Source: Acidobacteriota bacterium
Lineage (GTDB): Bacteria; Acidobacteriota; Holophagae; Thermotomaculales; Thermotomaculaceae
Direction of reading: 5' to 3'
Length of the DNA stretch: 39,703 nucleotides
NCBI GenBank assembly: GCA_013151025.1
Contig: JAADJC010000060.1
Coordinates: forward strand, 1 to 39,703
Shown here: piece after piece, positions 7,936 to 16,042 of the stretch
Layout: each line of letters opens with the position of its first letter
How positions within the stretch are numbered: the first letter of the stretch is position 1
The notes under the pieces: model-generated
Told to the model about the DNA's origin: nothing
Databases searched by the model: none
What the model saw: the letters and a program-made list of their open reading frames with translations, nothing else
Position numbers and translations under genes: made by a program

Positions 7936-9252
7936 TTATTTCTTGGACGGTTTTGCAGTTGCTTTCTTTTCTTCGAACTGTTTCAGAATTTTCGGGTCCA
8001 CAGCACTTTTGTGAATCATGAAATCCAGGATTTTCAGTTTTACATAGTCTTCACGGTAAAAGAGGTAGCCTTCAAATTTCCCTTTCCGGGCGCTTCGGGA
8101 CGAGTCCTTGATAAGATACCAGTCATGGCCGTCAAAATGGGTCCAGCCCACCATGTGAATGCCGTGATCGTCGGTGGATGTGTGGTTGTAAAACCGCATT
8201 TCCCGTGAATCCTGATTGATCAGGTTTTCCGGGATGTCAAAGGTCGGCACAATTGCGGCATCGTATTTGCCCCGATATCCAGGCTCGGACACGTCGCCGC
8301 CGATGGCAATGGTATATCCGTTTTTCATTGCCTTGTTCAAAATGCCATACCAGACCGGCAGCGGAACATTGTACGCGTCTTTCGCGTGGCGCCAGTTGTC
8401 CGGCACGGTGTATTCACCCTTCTGCCAGAACGGCATATATTCAAAAGAGGTGAACTCCAGATAATCGTCCATGTTCAGGCCGCAAACATCGGACAGAAAT
8501 GATTTAGGGGTGTATGTTTTGCCCTCGTACTGGAAAGAAGTGGGGGGAACGTCCATGTATTTGTCCAAAATGGTGCGGGTGTGGGCGAGAACTTCATTTT
8601 CATCCCACATGTCCAGTTTTTTCACGTATTCCAGATAGCCTTTCAGTTCTTTCATCAGGAGGATATGATTAAATTCCTTCTTCCCGTTCAGGTAGCCGGG
8701 GTAGGCGGTTTCCGGGACAATGCCGTATTGGCGCCAGATGGCGGGAATGGCGTCGGCTTCGGAACCTTCGTCCACGAGGGAGTGGCCGTATTTTCCGACA
8801 AAACGACGTACTTTTTCAATGTATTCCCAGTAAACCGTGTACATTTCAGAGAGTTTTACCTTTTTGTGATGGAGCCGGTAAATCTCGGATTCCATAAAAG
8901 AAGTGGTGCTGAAGCACCAGCAGGTGCCGGTGTAGTACTGGGCAACCGGGGGAAAGTGGAACGCGGATTTGAACACTTTCGGAGAAGCCGGCACTTTTAC
9001 TTTTGAAAAATCCATCCAGAAACGCTTTTTTTCTTTTCTTTTTTTATCATTTTCCGCTTTCAGTTTCTTTTCATAGGCTTCCCGCTTCTCTTGAACAGTT
9101 TTCAGGAGATTGTCGCTTTCGTCTTTCAGTTTTTTCAACACCTTGTCCGGTTTCCGCACCTCATAGACACCGTGGTCCTGTGCCGGTGTTCCCGCGAAAA
9201 GGGATAGTGCGCCAAATGCCATGGCCATTGCCAGTACAACAAGTTTTTTCAT
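7936..9252 (-). CDS. Secreted C1 (papain-like, bleomycin hydrolase-type) peptidase
   Basis: A 438-residue exported cysteine peptidase of the C1 clan. Residues 1-20 are a signal peptide; residues about 32-80 are a highly charged, probably coiled-coil segment. The catalytic cysteine is C111 in GTCWCFS, with Q105 as the likely oxyanion-hole residue, and the catalytic histidine is H363 in DDHGIHMVGW. The third position, normally Asn in a KNSWG-type motif, is Asp here (D383 in IKDSSRS). A long insertion between Cys and His resembles C1B aminopeptidases more than papain. The ATG at 9252 is chosen for GGAGGAAG just upstream and the clean signal peptide; the longer frame adds nine residues. An extended -10 (TGTTAAAAT, complement of about 9293-9301) may be its promoter. 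Confidence 0.88.
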   Translation of the reverse strand: MKKLVVLAMAMAFGALSLFAGTPAQDHGVYEVRKPDKVLKKLKDESDNLLKTVQEKREAYEKKLKAENDKKRKEKKRFWMDFSKVKVPASPKVFKSAFHFPPVAQYYTGTCWCFSTTSFMESEIYRLHHKKVKLSEMYTVYWEYIEKVRRFVGKYGHSLVDEGSEADAIPAIWRQYGIVPETAYPGYLNGKKEFNHILLMKELKGYLEYVKKLDMWDENEVLAHTRTILDKYMDVPPTSFQYEGKTYTPKSFLSDVCGLNMDDYLEFTSFEYMPFWQKGEYTVPDNWRHAKDAYNVPLPVWYGILNKAMKNGYTIAIGGDVSEPGYRGKYDAAIVPTFDIPENLINQDSREMRFYNHTSTDDHGIHMVGWTHFDGHDWYLIKDSSRSARKGKFEGYLFYREDYVKLKILDFMIHKSAVDPKILKQFEEKKATAKPSKK

Positions 9253-9306
9253 ACTTCCTCCAGTTCTTGGAATCTTCAATGCGAACGAAGATATTTTAAC
9301 ACAGGA

Positions 9307-9515
9307 TTCCCCGCGAAGCGGGGAAGCAGTGCGAGTGGGGATGAGGCGTTGGGGGAAGAAAAATCAAAGAGTTGGTGACCTTACCCCATTTTCTGTACCA
9401 GTACCTATGAGAGTACCACCGTTCATTGGCAAGGGACAGTCAATGGCGAACTCCCTTTCTTCACTCAACCTTGGTTCCTCCTCATTCACTTACACTCGCA
9501 CATTCACTGTCTGTG
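9307..9515. repeat. Intergenic repeat module, copy 2
   Basis: Part of the 340-bp gap between the C1 peptidase and tex. It has a perfect stem-loop TTCCCCGC-GAA-GCGGGGAA (9307-9325), a palindrome with arms AAGGGA (9431-9436) and TCCCTT (9452-9457) enclosing AATGGCGAAC, and a degenerate ACTTAC/ACTCGC/ACATTC tract (about 9480-9511). The order stem-loop, palindrome, hexamer tract is the same as in copies 3-4, though the stem-loop side varies. No gene is supported here. An extended -10 TGTTAAAAT (9556-9563) before tex is a possible promoter. Confidence 0.65.
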
Positions 9516-9592
9516 GCCTTCCGCCCAACCTGGCCTCAACATTTTCCGATTGAGTGTTAAAATGGTGCGACTGAAAATTGGGGAGTGTGTTG

Positions 9593-11725
9593 ATGCTGAA
9601 CGGGAAAGACAGGAAATGGCTGATGGGAGAGGCGTGGATTTCAGCTCCGCAGGTGGAGGCGGTTGAAGAGTTGCTGGCGCAGGGATGTACAGTACCCTTT
9701 ATCGCCCGGTACCGGAAGGAAAAAACCGGCGGGCTGGACGAAGTGGCGATTTTGTCGGTGGAAGAAGGGCTTTCTTATCTCAAAGAGCTGAGCGATCGGA
9801 AGGTCACAGTGTTGAAAACCATTGAGGAGCAGGGGAAACTGACCCCGGAGTTGAGAGGGAAAATCGAAGCCATCCATGGCAAGCAGGAACTGGAGGACCT
9901 TTACCTGCCGTTTAAGCCGAAACGCAGGACAAAGGGGACAATGGCGAGGGAGCAGGGGCTGGCACCCCTCGCAAATGAAATTCTGTCCGGATCCGGTTCC
10001 GGGCTGGAAGGGCTTGCGTCGAAATTTGTTAATCCTGAAAGGGGAGTGGAAACGGTTGAAGCAGCCCTTGCGGGGGCAGGGTATATCGTGGCGGAACTCT
10101 TTTCCGAGAATGCGGATTTTCGGAAGAGAGTCCGTGATTTTGTTTCCCGGAAAGGGGTACTGGTGAGCCAGGCGGCAAAGGAATGGGTGGACAAACGATC
10201 CAAATTTGAGCAGTACTACGATTACCGGGAGGCGGTGTCTATGATTCCCTCCCACCGGATGCTTGCGATTCGAAGGGGGGAGCGGGAGAAGGTGTTGAGA
10301 ACGAAGCTGGAGGTGGACAGAGCGTTTATCGGGAGGCTCGAATCGGAGCGGATGCTTCCGGTGTCCCACCCCTACCGGGAATGGCTGGCTGTTGTCCTTG
10401 ACGATGCCCTGATTCGGCTGGTATTGCCTTCCATTGAGCTGGATATCCGGGGGGAGTTGAAGAAACGGGCGGACGAGGAGGCGGTTTCCGTTTTTGCCGC
10501 CAATCTTGAGAAACTGCTTCTGGCAGCCCCGGCGGGGACAATCCCGGTTCTCGGGGTGGACCCCGGGTATCGAACCGGCTGCAAAATTGTGGCGTTGAAT
10601 GCTACGGGTAAATTGTTGGCACACGATGTGATTTACCCGACCAAACCACGGGAAGATACCGAAACTTCCGGAAAGAAGGCCCTTTCGCTCATAAAAGAAT
10701 ACGGATTGAAGGCGGTGGCAATCGGAAATGGCACCGCGTCCAGAGAAACAGAGGCGTTTTTTCGTTCTGTTGTGCCGGACGGCACGGTGGTCGCGGTGGT
10801 CAGTGAGTCCGGTGCTTCTGTGTATTCCGCTTCGAATGTGGCAAGGGAAGAATTTCCGGAACACGATGTTACGGTTCGGGGGGCGGTCTCCATCGGCAGG
10901 CGGTTTCAGGACCCATTATCGGAACTGGTGAAAATTGATCCCAAGGCGATTGGCGTGGGCCAGTACCAGCATGATGTCAATCAGGCGCTCTTGAAGCGGA
11001 AACTGGATTCAACGGTGGTTTCCGTGGTGAACCGGGTAGGGGTGGATGTGAACACAGCGTCCAGGCACCTGTTGAGTTATGTGTCGGGAATCGGTGAAAC
11101 GCTGGCGGGGAACATTGTTTCACACCGGGACGAAAACGGCCCCTTTCAAAGCCGTGAGAGTTTGAAGACGGTTCGCATGTTCGGCCCCAAAGCCTTTCAG
11201 CAGAGTGCCGGGTTCCTTCGGATTCGAAACGGGGAAACGCCGCTGGATAACACCGGCATTCACCCGGAAAGCTATGAACTGGTGAGAAAAATGGCAAAAC
11301 TGGCAGGGGTGAAGGTGGACGCATTGATTCAAAATGATGAGGTTCTGGATGAGTTTCCCATTGAGAAACTGGTGACGGACGCGTTTGGCCTTCCCACACT
11401 CCGGGACATCGTTAAGGAATTGAAGGTGCCGGGGAGGGATCCCAGGGAAAAATATGAGCCGTTTGAATTTGCCGAGGGGATTGAAACCCTGGCTGATCTG
11501 AAAGAGGAAATGATACTCAACGGGATTGTTACGAATGTGACTGATTTTGGTGCTTTTGTGGATATCGGGGTGCATCAGGATGGACTGGTTCACGTGTCTC
11601 AGTTGAGCAACAGGTTTGTAAAATCACCGAAAGACGTAGTATCTGTTGGAGACAGGGTGAAAGTGAAGGTAATTTCAGTGGATAGGGAATTGAAACGGAT
11701 TTCCCTGAGCATGAAAGACATTTAA
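9593..11725 (+). CDS. tex: Tex-family transcription accessory protein (S1 RNA-binding)
   Basis: A 710-residue Tex/YhgF homologue, a nucleic-acid-binding protein related to eukaryotic Spt6. The N-terminal helical domain carries the family signature TVPFIARYRKEKTGGLDE. The YqgF/RNase H-like domain starts at VLGVDPGYRTGCK (about residue 317), followed by tandem HhH domains (VSGIGETLAGNIVSHRDENG) and a C-terminal S1 domain (TNVTDFGAFVDIGVHQDGLVH ... KRISLSMKDI). Length matches the family (about 710-780). A TTG at 9578 is in frame, but the ATG at 9593 has GGGGAG seven bases upstream. It appears monocistronic. Confidence 0.96.
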   Translation: MLNGKDRKWLMGEAWISAPQVEAVEELLAQGCTVPFIARYRKEKTGGLDEVAILSVEEGLSYLKELSDRKVTVLKTIEEQGKLTPELRGKIEAIHGKQELEDLYLPFKPKRRTKGTMAREQGLAPLANEILSGSGSGLEGLASKFVNPERGVETVEAALAGAGYIVAELFSENADFRKRVRDFVSRKGVLVSQAAKEWVDKRSKFEQYYDYREAVSMIPSHRMLAIRRGEREKVLRTKLEVDRAFIGRLESERMLPVSHPYREWLAVVLDDALIRLVLPSIELDIRGELKKRADEEAVSVFAANLEKLLLAAPAGTIPVLGVDPGYRTGCKIVALNATGKLLAHDVIYPTKPREDTETSGKKALSLIKEYGLKAVAIGNGTASRETEAFFRSVVPDGTVVAVVSESGASVYSASNVAREEFPEHDVTVRGAVSIGRRFQDPLSELVKIDPKAIGVGQYQHDVNQALLKRKLDSTVVSVVNRVGVDVNTASRHLLSYVSGIGETLAGNIVSHRDENGPFQSRESLKTVRMFGPKAFQQSAGFLRIRNGETPLDNTGIHPESYELVRKMAKLAGVKVDALIQNDEVLDEFPIEKLVTDAFGLPTLRDIVKELKVPGRDPREKYEPFEFAEGIETLADLKEEMILNGIVTNVTDFGAFVDIGVHQDGLVHVSQLSNRFVKSPKDVVSVGDRVKVKVISVDRELKRISLSMKDI

Positions 11726-11820
11726 AAAGAAGTGAAGAGTTCAGACAGGGCGGGAACTTTACCGCAGAGTACGCAGAGGCCGCTGAGGGGGAAGAGAAGA
11801 GAACAACACAAGGTCAGAGA

Positions 11821-11980
11821 AGAAGTGATGGGTGACAGAAGAGCTGTTCTGACCGGAAAAAGACAGGGAATTTGCCATTAACAGTCCATGGCTAACTCTT
11901 TTTCTAACGCCCACGCCCACGCAAAACGCCCACTCTTTATATTTTTCTGTCATTCATTTATCATTCGGCGCAAAGCGCCG
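11821..11980. repeat. Intergenic repeat module, copy 3
   Basis: Between tex and panD. A heptamer-like GTGATGGGT (about 11825-11833) is followed by an inverted repeat spanning 11865-11900 whose arms include TTGCCAT and ATGGCTAA, a tract of CCCACG/CCCACT units (11907-11935) and a perfect stem-loop CGGCGC-AAA-GCGCCG (11966-11980). Just upstream, ACCGCAGAGTACGCAGAG (11761-11778) is another low-complexity intergenic motif. No gene is supported between 11726 and 11999. Confidence 0.7.
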
Positions 11981-11999
11981 CAGAGTCCTCGGACTAAAG

Positions 12000-12356
12000 T
12001 TACAGAATCTGTTTGATCTGGTTTCCTTCGCCCATGATGAGCAATTTGGGTTTGTAGCCTTGAATTTCCTCTTCTTCGAGCGTGCGATACGTGACGATGA
12101 TGATCTTGTCCCCCGGCATTCCCAGCCTGGCGGCGGCACCATTCAGTTCAAACTGTCCCTTTCCACTTTCGCCTTTGATAGCGTAAGTAATAAGCCTGGC
12201 ACCATTGTTCACGTTGAAGACGTGAATCTGCTCAAATTCTGCGATGTCGGCTTTTTTGAGGATGGCTGCGTCAATCGTCAGCGAACCGGAATACTCAAGG
12301 TTGGCGCCGGTGAGGGTCGCCCGATGAATCTTGGCGCTGAGAAATTTTCGTGACAT
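12000..12356 (-). CDS. panD: Aspartate 1-decarboxylase proenzyme PanD
   Basis: A 118-residue pyruvoyl enzyme that decarboxylates L-aspartate to beta-alanine for pantothenate and CoA synthesis. The self-cleavage site is G24-S25 in EYSGSLTID, where Ser25 becomes the pyruvoyl group. The catalytic IHRATLT segment (equivalent of KLHRVKVT), the conserved VNNGARLITYAI stretch and NGAAARLGMPGD are present, and the length is normal. AAGGAG precedes the ATG at 12356; the longer frame adds seven non-family residues. It is transcribed alone from the promoter at 12391-12418; panB and panC are not in the window. Confidence 0.96.
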   Translation of the reverse strand: MSRKFLSAKIHRATLTGANLEYSGSLTIDAAILKKADIAEFEQIHVFNVNNGARLITYAIKGESGKGQFELNGAAARLGMPGDKIIIVTYRTLEEEEIQGYKPKLLIMGEGNQIKQIL

Positions 12357-12390
12357 CTGCTTCTCCTTCTGAGGCATTTCATCCAGAATA

Positions 12391-12418
12391 ATTGTACATC
12401 ACCGATTTTGACAGGCAA
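12391..12418 (-). promoter_or_regulatory. Probable sigma-70 promoter of panD
   Basis: On the - strand TTGCCT (12418-12413), 16-bp spacer, TACAAT (12396-12391). Transcription would start near 12385, giving a leader of about 30 nt before the panD ATG. Confidence 0.6.
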
Positions 12419-12425
12419 GGGGAAT

Positions 12426-12571
12426 TTTCCCGGCAGCCTGGCTGCCGGGAAACTGTTGAGGTTGGGCAAAAGGCAAGGTTGAGTAAAATCAGGGAGTTTG
12501 CCATTGATGATTCATAACCAACTCTCTATCTTTTCCGAATCTTTTCCGGACTTAAACTCAGACTCAAACTT
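12426..12571. repeat. Intergenic repeat module, copy 4, with 12-bp stem-loop
   Basis: A perfect 12-bp stem TTTCCCGGCAGC/GCTGCCGGGAAA with loop CTG (12426-12452) is followed by the module's inverted repeat (12491-12526: AGGGAGTTTGCC ... CCAACTCTCT) and a tract of AAACTC/AGACTC/AAACTT units (12553-12571). It lies between the divergent panD and DUF177 promoters. No gene is supported between 12357 and 12646. Confidence 0.7.
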
Positions 12572-12593
12572 GTCTTCTCTTCCCGTCTTTCTG

Positions 12594-12621
12594 TTGACAC
12601 GGGGGAAGGCCGTGCTATAAT
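12594..12621 (+). promoter_or_regulatory. Near-consensus sigma-70 promoter of the DUF177-rpmF operon
   Basis: TTGACA (12594-12599), 16-bp spacer, TATAAT (12616-12621): both hexamers are perfect. The transcript would start near 12628, leaving a leader of only about 19 nt with GGGGGAG directly before the GTG start. Confidence 0.92.
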
Positions 12622-12646
12622 ACCTTTCTGTTGGACAGGGGGAGTT

Positions 12647-13171
12647 GTGCGGATAGAAGTTGCAAAAATAGAACAGCGGCCACTTAGAGGCTATTTCAGG
12701 ATTCAGGATCATGTGATGGATCCGGGCTCAAATGACAGTTTCACAGTCAAAGATTGTGTGATTGAATATGAGTTGTACCGAATCAGCGAAGCCGAAGTTA
12801 TGTTGAAATTGCATTATGAAGGGTCATGTCAATTTGCCTGCACAACCTGTCTGGAAGCGTATGAATCTCGTGTGGATGAGTCTTTTTCCGTACTGTTCAC
12901 ATCAAACCCTGAGGAGGCTGAGGGGGTGGTGACATTGGAGGGGAAGGACGGGTTCGTTCAGCTTTTGACCGGCGACGTGATTGATCTGGAACAACAGGTG
13001 CTGGACACCATGCGGCTGAATGTTCCGATGGCGCATCAGTGCCGGCCGGATTGCCGTGGGATTTGCCCCAATTGCGGTAAGAATCTCAATGAAGGCGATT
13101 GCAATTGTGTGGTTGAGATGATGGATCCGAGATGGAAAGATTTAGAATTATTTTTGAATAAGAAGGAGTGA
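12647..13171 (+). CDS. DUF177 (YceD-like) protein, upstream partner of rpmF
   Basis: A 174-residue cytosolic protein of the DUF177/YceD family, which is nearly always encoded just before rpmF and is linked to 23S rRNA and L32 accumulation in other bacteria. Two cysteine clusters that could bind zinc are visible: C-x4-C-x2-C around SCQFACTTC (residues about 61-69) and a C-terminal run CRPDCRGICPNCG ... CNC. It starts at a GTG (12647) with GGGGGAG close upstream; no ATG fits the N-terminus. rpmF follows after three bases, so the two are co-transcribed. Confidence 0.9.
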   Translation: MRIEVAKIEQRPLRGYFRIQDHVMDPGSNDSFTVKDCVIEYELYRISEAEVMLKLHYEGSCQFACTTCLEAYESRVDESFSVLFTSNPEEAEGVVTLEGKDGFVQLLTGDVIDLEQQVLDTMRLNVPMAHQCRPDCRGICPNCGKNLNEGDCNCVVEMMDPRWKDLELFLNKKE

Positions 13172-13174
13172 GTT

Positions 13175-13357
13175 ATGGCTAACCCAAAACGAAAAATTTC
13201 AAAAGGAAAACGGGACAGGCGTCGGTCACATGATGCTATGAAGGTGCCGACTCTGACAATTTGTCCCAATTGTCAGGAAAAGAAGCTGCCCCATAGAGTG
13301 TGTCCCCATTGCGGATTCTACAAGGGCGAACAGGTAGTTGTTGTTAAAGAATTCTAA
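13175..13357 (+). CDS. rpmF: 50S ribosomal protein L32
   Basis: A 60-residue L32 with the typical basic N-terminus ([19 protein letters not shown]) and an intact zinc ribbon, CPNC (residues 30-33) and CPHC (43-46). GAAGGAG precedes the ATG. In many bacteria plsX and fabH follow; here a terminator follows at once and the next gene is convergent, so the operon stops with rpmF. Confidence 0.97.
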   Translation: MANPKRKISKGKRDRRRSHDAMKVPTLTICPNCQEKKLPHRVCPHCGFYKGEQVVVVKEF

Positions 13358-13381
13358 GTTCTTTAAAAATTTGCTTTTTTG

Positions 13382-13411
13382 AAGGGAAGCTAAAATGGCT
13401 TCCCTTTTTTT
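13382..13411 (+). terminator. Intrinsic terminator after rpmF
   Basis: Stem AAGGGAAGC/GCTTCCCTT (13382-13390 and 13398-13406), 7-base loop, T7 run to 13411. The run abuts the stop codon of the convergent membrane-protein gene. The opposite strand lacks a T run after the stem. Confidence 0.92.
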
Positions 13412-14132
13412 ATTGTGCCATTCTGTTCCAGAGGGTGTATAACAGGTAAAATTTACCGATAGTGTAACAAACCATGCCTGCCATCAATACGGAGGCGAGG
13501 ATGGGGGCCGTCTGCAGGTAAGCACCAATGGCAAGTAGAAACAGTGGAATTCCGACAGTGCCGAACGCAATGAGCAGAAAAATCATGAAGCTTTTCCATT
13601 TAAATGCGTTGGAGAAGCCGGCGACAACTATTTTAAGGGAGAACCCGGCGTCTTGTTGAAAGTAAGATACCCGGCTGCGCCATTTCACGTAGGTTAACCA
13701 TTTCCACATGATGGCAATAAAGAGCAGAAGAATGATGTAGGCGGCCAGAACGGGGACTTCGGTGAGGGCGGTAAGCCGCAGATGGGTGATCAACGGGGAG
13801 AATGCGACGTAGAGCAGAACAGCAGTAAGAAGGTAAAGCAGTAGATAAAAAATGGAGGTACTGATGTACATGAAGAAATCAAGCCTTTTGAGGGGCCGTC
13901 CCAGCAAGGCGGCCAGGGCGGAGAGAATCAGCCATCCATCCAGAACGTAGAGAATCAGTGCAATGGGCAGAACGAGGGGTGCCAGTTGGTGCCAGAGGCC
14001 GAAGACATGGAAGAGACCAAAACGTTCCGGGATAAAATGGCCCGGTGTTGTGACAAAATAGCCCAGGACAAGCAGGGAGACCTGGCTCAGGTAGTGAATC
14101 GCCATTTCCCGCTTCAAGGTGTTAAAAAACAT
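13410..14132 (-). CDS. Polytopic membrane protein, last gene of the pil cluster
   Basis: A 240-residue hydrophobic protein with about six predicted membrane segments; the arrangement (N-terminal polar part, then helices separated by short loops) is reminiscent of Yip1-type proteins, but no signature settles this. GGAG lies 11 bases before the ATG. Its first 11 bases overlap the end of the M1 peptidase gene, implying coupled translation. A role linked to the peptidase or the pilus is a guess from position only. Confidence 0.75.
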   Translation of the reverse strand: MFFNTLKREMAIHYLSQVSLLVLGYFVTTPGHFIPERFGLFHVFGLWHQLAPLVLPIALILYVLDGWLILSALAALLGRPLKRLDFFMYISTSIFYLLLYLLTAVLLYVAFSPLITHLRLTALTEVPVLAAYIILLLFIAIMWKWLTYVKWRSRVSYFQQDAGFSLKIVVAGFSNAFKWKSFMIFLLIAFGTVGIPLFLLAIGAYLQTAPILASVLMAGMVCYTIGKFYLLYTLWNRMAQ

Positions 14133-16038
14133 AGAAACATAACTCCATTACCGCCAGAAACAGGGCGGTGCTTCCCATTCGTTGAAGGGTAGATCCTGCA
14201 GTGCCGTACCGGTTGTTTGACCGATCCATGTCAATAAGTATTTTTCTTTCCGGGTCAATCCAGGCTTCCAGTAAGCGGACGTTTTTCGGTTTGTCTATGG
14301 TGATTGATTTTGTAGTATCCAGTATCCCCATCTCTCCGTTCAGGACACTGCCATCGCTGAATGTTAATCGGTAGGGAACCGGAAGGGGAAGGCTTTCTTT
14401 TGCCAGTATTACAGTGAATTGAACAGTTCCGGTGGGATTCGGAGCTTCCATGTAGGCTATTTTTTCCGGGACAAAACCTCTGAAGGGAGGATTTGTTTCT
14501 CGGGTAACCCGGATAATTGCGGCATCCGGAAGGGTATCGGAATGTATCATGCTGTCCATAAGGTGTGCGAATTTATTGCCTGTGTGCTTGTTAAATACCG
14601 TTAGAAAATCATCTCCCGTGGGATGTGTGAAGCGAAATTGATTAAAGTAGTCTTTCATTATGGCGATAATTTTTTCTTTTCCGATGATGTTTTCCATGGT
14701 TTTCAACAGCAGACAGACTTTGTCATAGCTTGCTTTTGTATATGCGTTTCTGTCTGTGTAGGTGTTGGCTGCTTGATCCGGTTTCTGGTAGCGAAGAGGG
14801 CTGTAATCGTTGTTCAGCATCCGGTCAAACCCGTCTGCACAGAAACGGGGCAGGGTGTTGAAGTTGCATTTACCGTACAGGTTATCCATAATTAGCGCTG
14901 TCATGTAGGTGTTGATGCCTTCGTCCACCCAAGCCTCCCTGAATTCGTTGGAGGCCAGCATGCCCTGAAAATAGCTGTGGCCGAATTCATGAACCACAGT
15001 TTCTTCCGGTAGACGGAACCACCTCGGTACAAGTTTCAGCGCAAATCCGGTGGAAACCATGGGGTATTCCATCCCGGAGGCGGGCAGGGCGCAAAATGGT
15101 GTGTCAATGACTGTGTATGCAGAATAAGGGTAATGGCCGATGTGAGTGTCGTACCAGCGGAATGTCCCTTCAAGCGCATCCATTTCACGTAGCGAGACTG
15201 CTTCATGGCCTGGCGGGTATGCAACGGTGAGCTGGCAATTTCCCACTTCCCTTTTTCTGAATTTGAACTGGTCCCATACTGCGGCTACAAAATCATGGAC
15301 ATCTTCCGCGTAAAAGTGAAATACGTTACGATGGTTTGCTGTGGCTTCCCGCTGCTTTACACCGGTGGCGACTACAGAAAAACCTTCCGGTACATTGAAG
15401 TCGACATCGTAGACGCCGAAGTCGGAAAAAAATTCTCCATTGCCTCCATACTGGGGGCAGTCCCAGCTGCCATTCTTTCTCAGTACGCCCAATTTGGGAA
15501 ACCATTGGGCAATCATGTGGAATGTGCCGGCATAACCGCTGCGGACAACCAGTCGTGGAAGGCGGGTTTCAAACTCAATTTCAATGAGAGTGGATTCTCC
15601 GGGTTTAAGGGGGTAGGGCAGGGCGAATGTTGCGACTGTGTTGTTCACCTCCAGTGTGTGCAGCATGGACGAGAAATTTACAGTGAGGTGAAGAATCCTG
15701 CAATAACCAATGGTTTTTCGGTTTACCTGAACTTTCAGCATTCTTCTCAATGGTGCGATTTCTCTTGCCATGGGAGTCTGGTTAGACGAAAAGGCATTCA
15801 GGAACAAGTGAGCCTGAATAGACTGTATGGCCTTATTGCTGGTGTTGAGAAAGTAAATCTGCTCTTTACCGGCGATTATGTGACTGTCGGTGTCCAGTTT
15901 TGCCGAGATCCGGTATCCTATTGTACGGGGACTTAACGGAGGTGTGAAAAGTCGGGCATTTTCCTGGACAAAGGGATTTTGACCAAAGACAGTAACGGCC
16001 AGAAAAAATCCGACAACTCCAGCAACAACCTTATTCAT
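14122..16038 (-). CDS. Secreted M1-family zinc metallopeptidase
   Basis: A 638-residue exported aminopeptidase-like protein. Residues 1-19 form a signal peptide (ending TVFGQ). The N-terminal beta domain (about 25-270) is followed by a thermolysin-like domain with the zinc site HEFGH (350-354) and the third ligand E373 in WVDEG, the standard HEXXH-x18-E of M1. The substrate motif usually GxMEN appears as SGMEYP (321-326). The chain is shorter than full M1 enzymes and lacks the large helical C-terminal domain. A hydrophobic segment ends the protein (about 618-638). It begins four bases after pilQ with only a weak AGAAGA ribosome site, so it is probably translated with the pil genes. Confidence 0.92.
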   Translation of the reverse strand: MNKVVAGVVGFFLAVTVFGQNPFVQENARLFTPPLSPRTIGYRISAKLDTDSHIIAGKEQIYFLNTSNKAIQSIQAHLFLNAFSSNQTPMAREIAPLRRMLKVQVNRKTIGYCRILHLTVNFSSMLHTLEVNNTVATFALPYPLKPGESTLIEIEFETRLPRLVVRSGYAGTFHMIAQWFPKLGVLRKNGSWDCPQYGGNGEFFSDFGVYDVDFNVPEGFSVVATGVKQREATANHRNVFHFYAEDVHDFVAAVWDQFKFRKREVGNCQLTVAYPPGHEAVSLREMDALEGTFRWYDTHIGHYPYSAYTVIDTPFCALPASGMEYPMVSTGFALKLVPRWFRLPEETVVHEFGHSYFQGMLASNEFREAWVDEGINTYMTALIMDNLYGKCNFNTLPRFCADGFDRMLNNDYSPLRYQKPDQAANTYTDRNAYTKASYDKVCLLLKTMENIIGKEKIIAIMKDYFNQFRFTHPTGDDFLTVFNKHTGNKFAHLMDSMIHSDTLPDAAIIRVTRETNPPFRGFVPEKIAYMEAPNPTGTVQFTVILAKESLPLPVPYRLTFSDGSVLNGEMGILDTTKSITIDKPKNVRLLEAWIDPERKILIDMDRSNNRYGTAGSTLQRMGSTALFLAVMELCFYVF

Positions 16039-16042
16039 TCTT

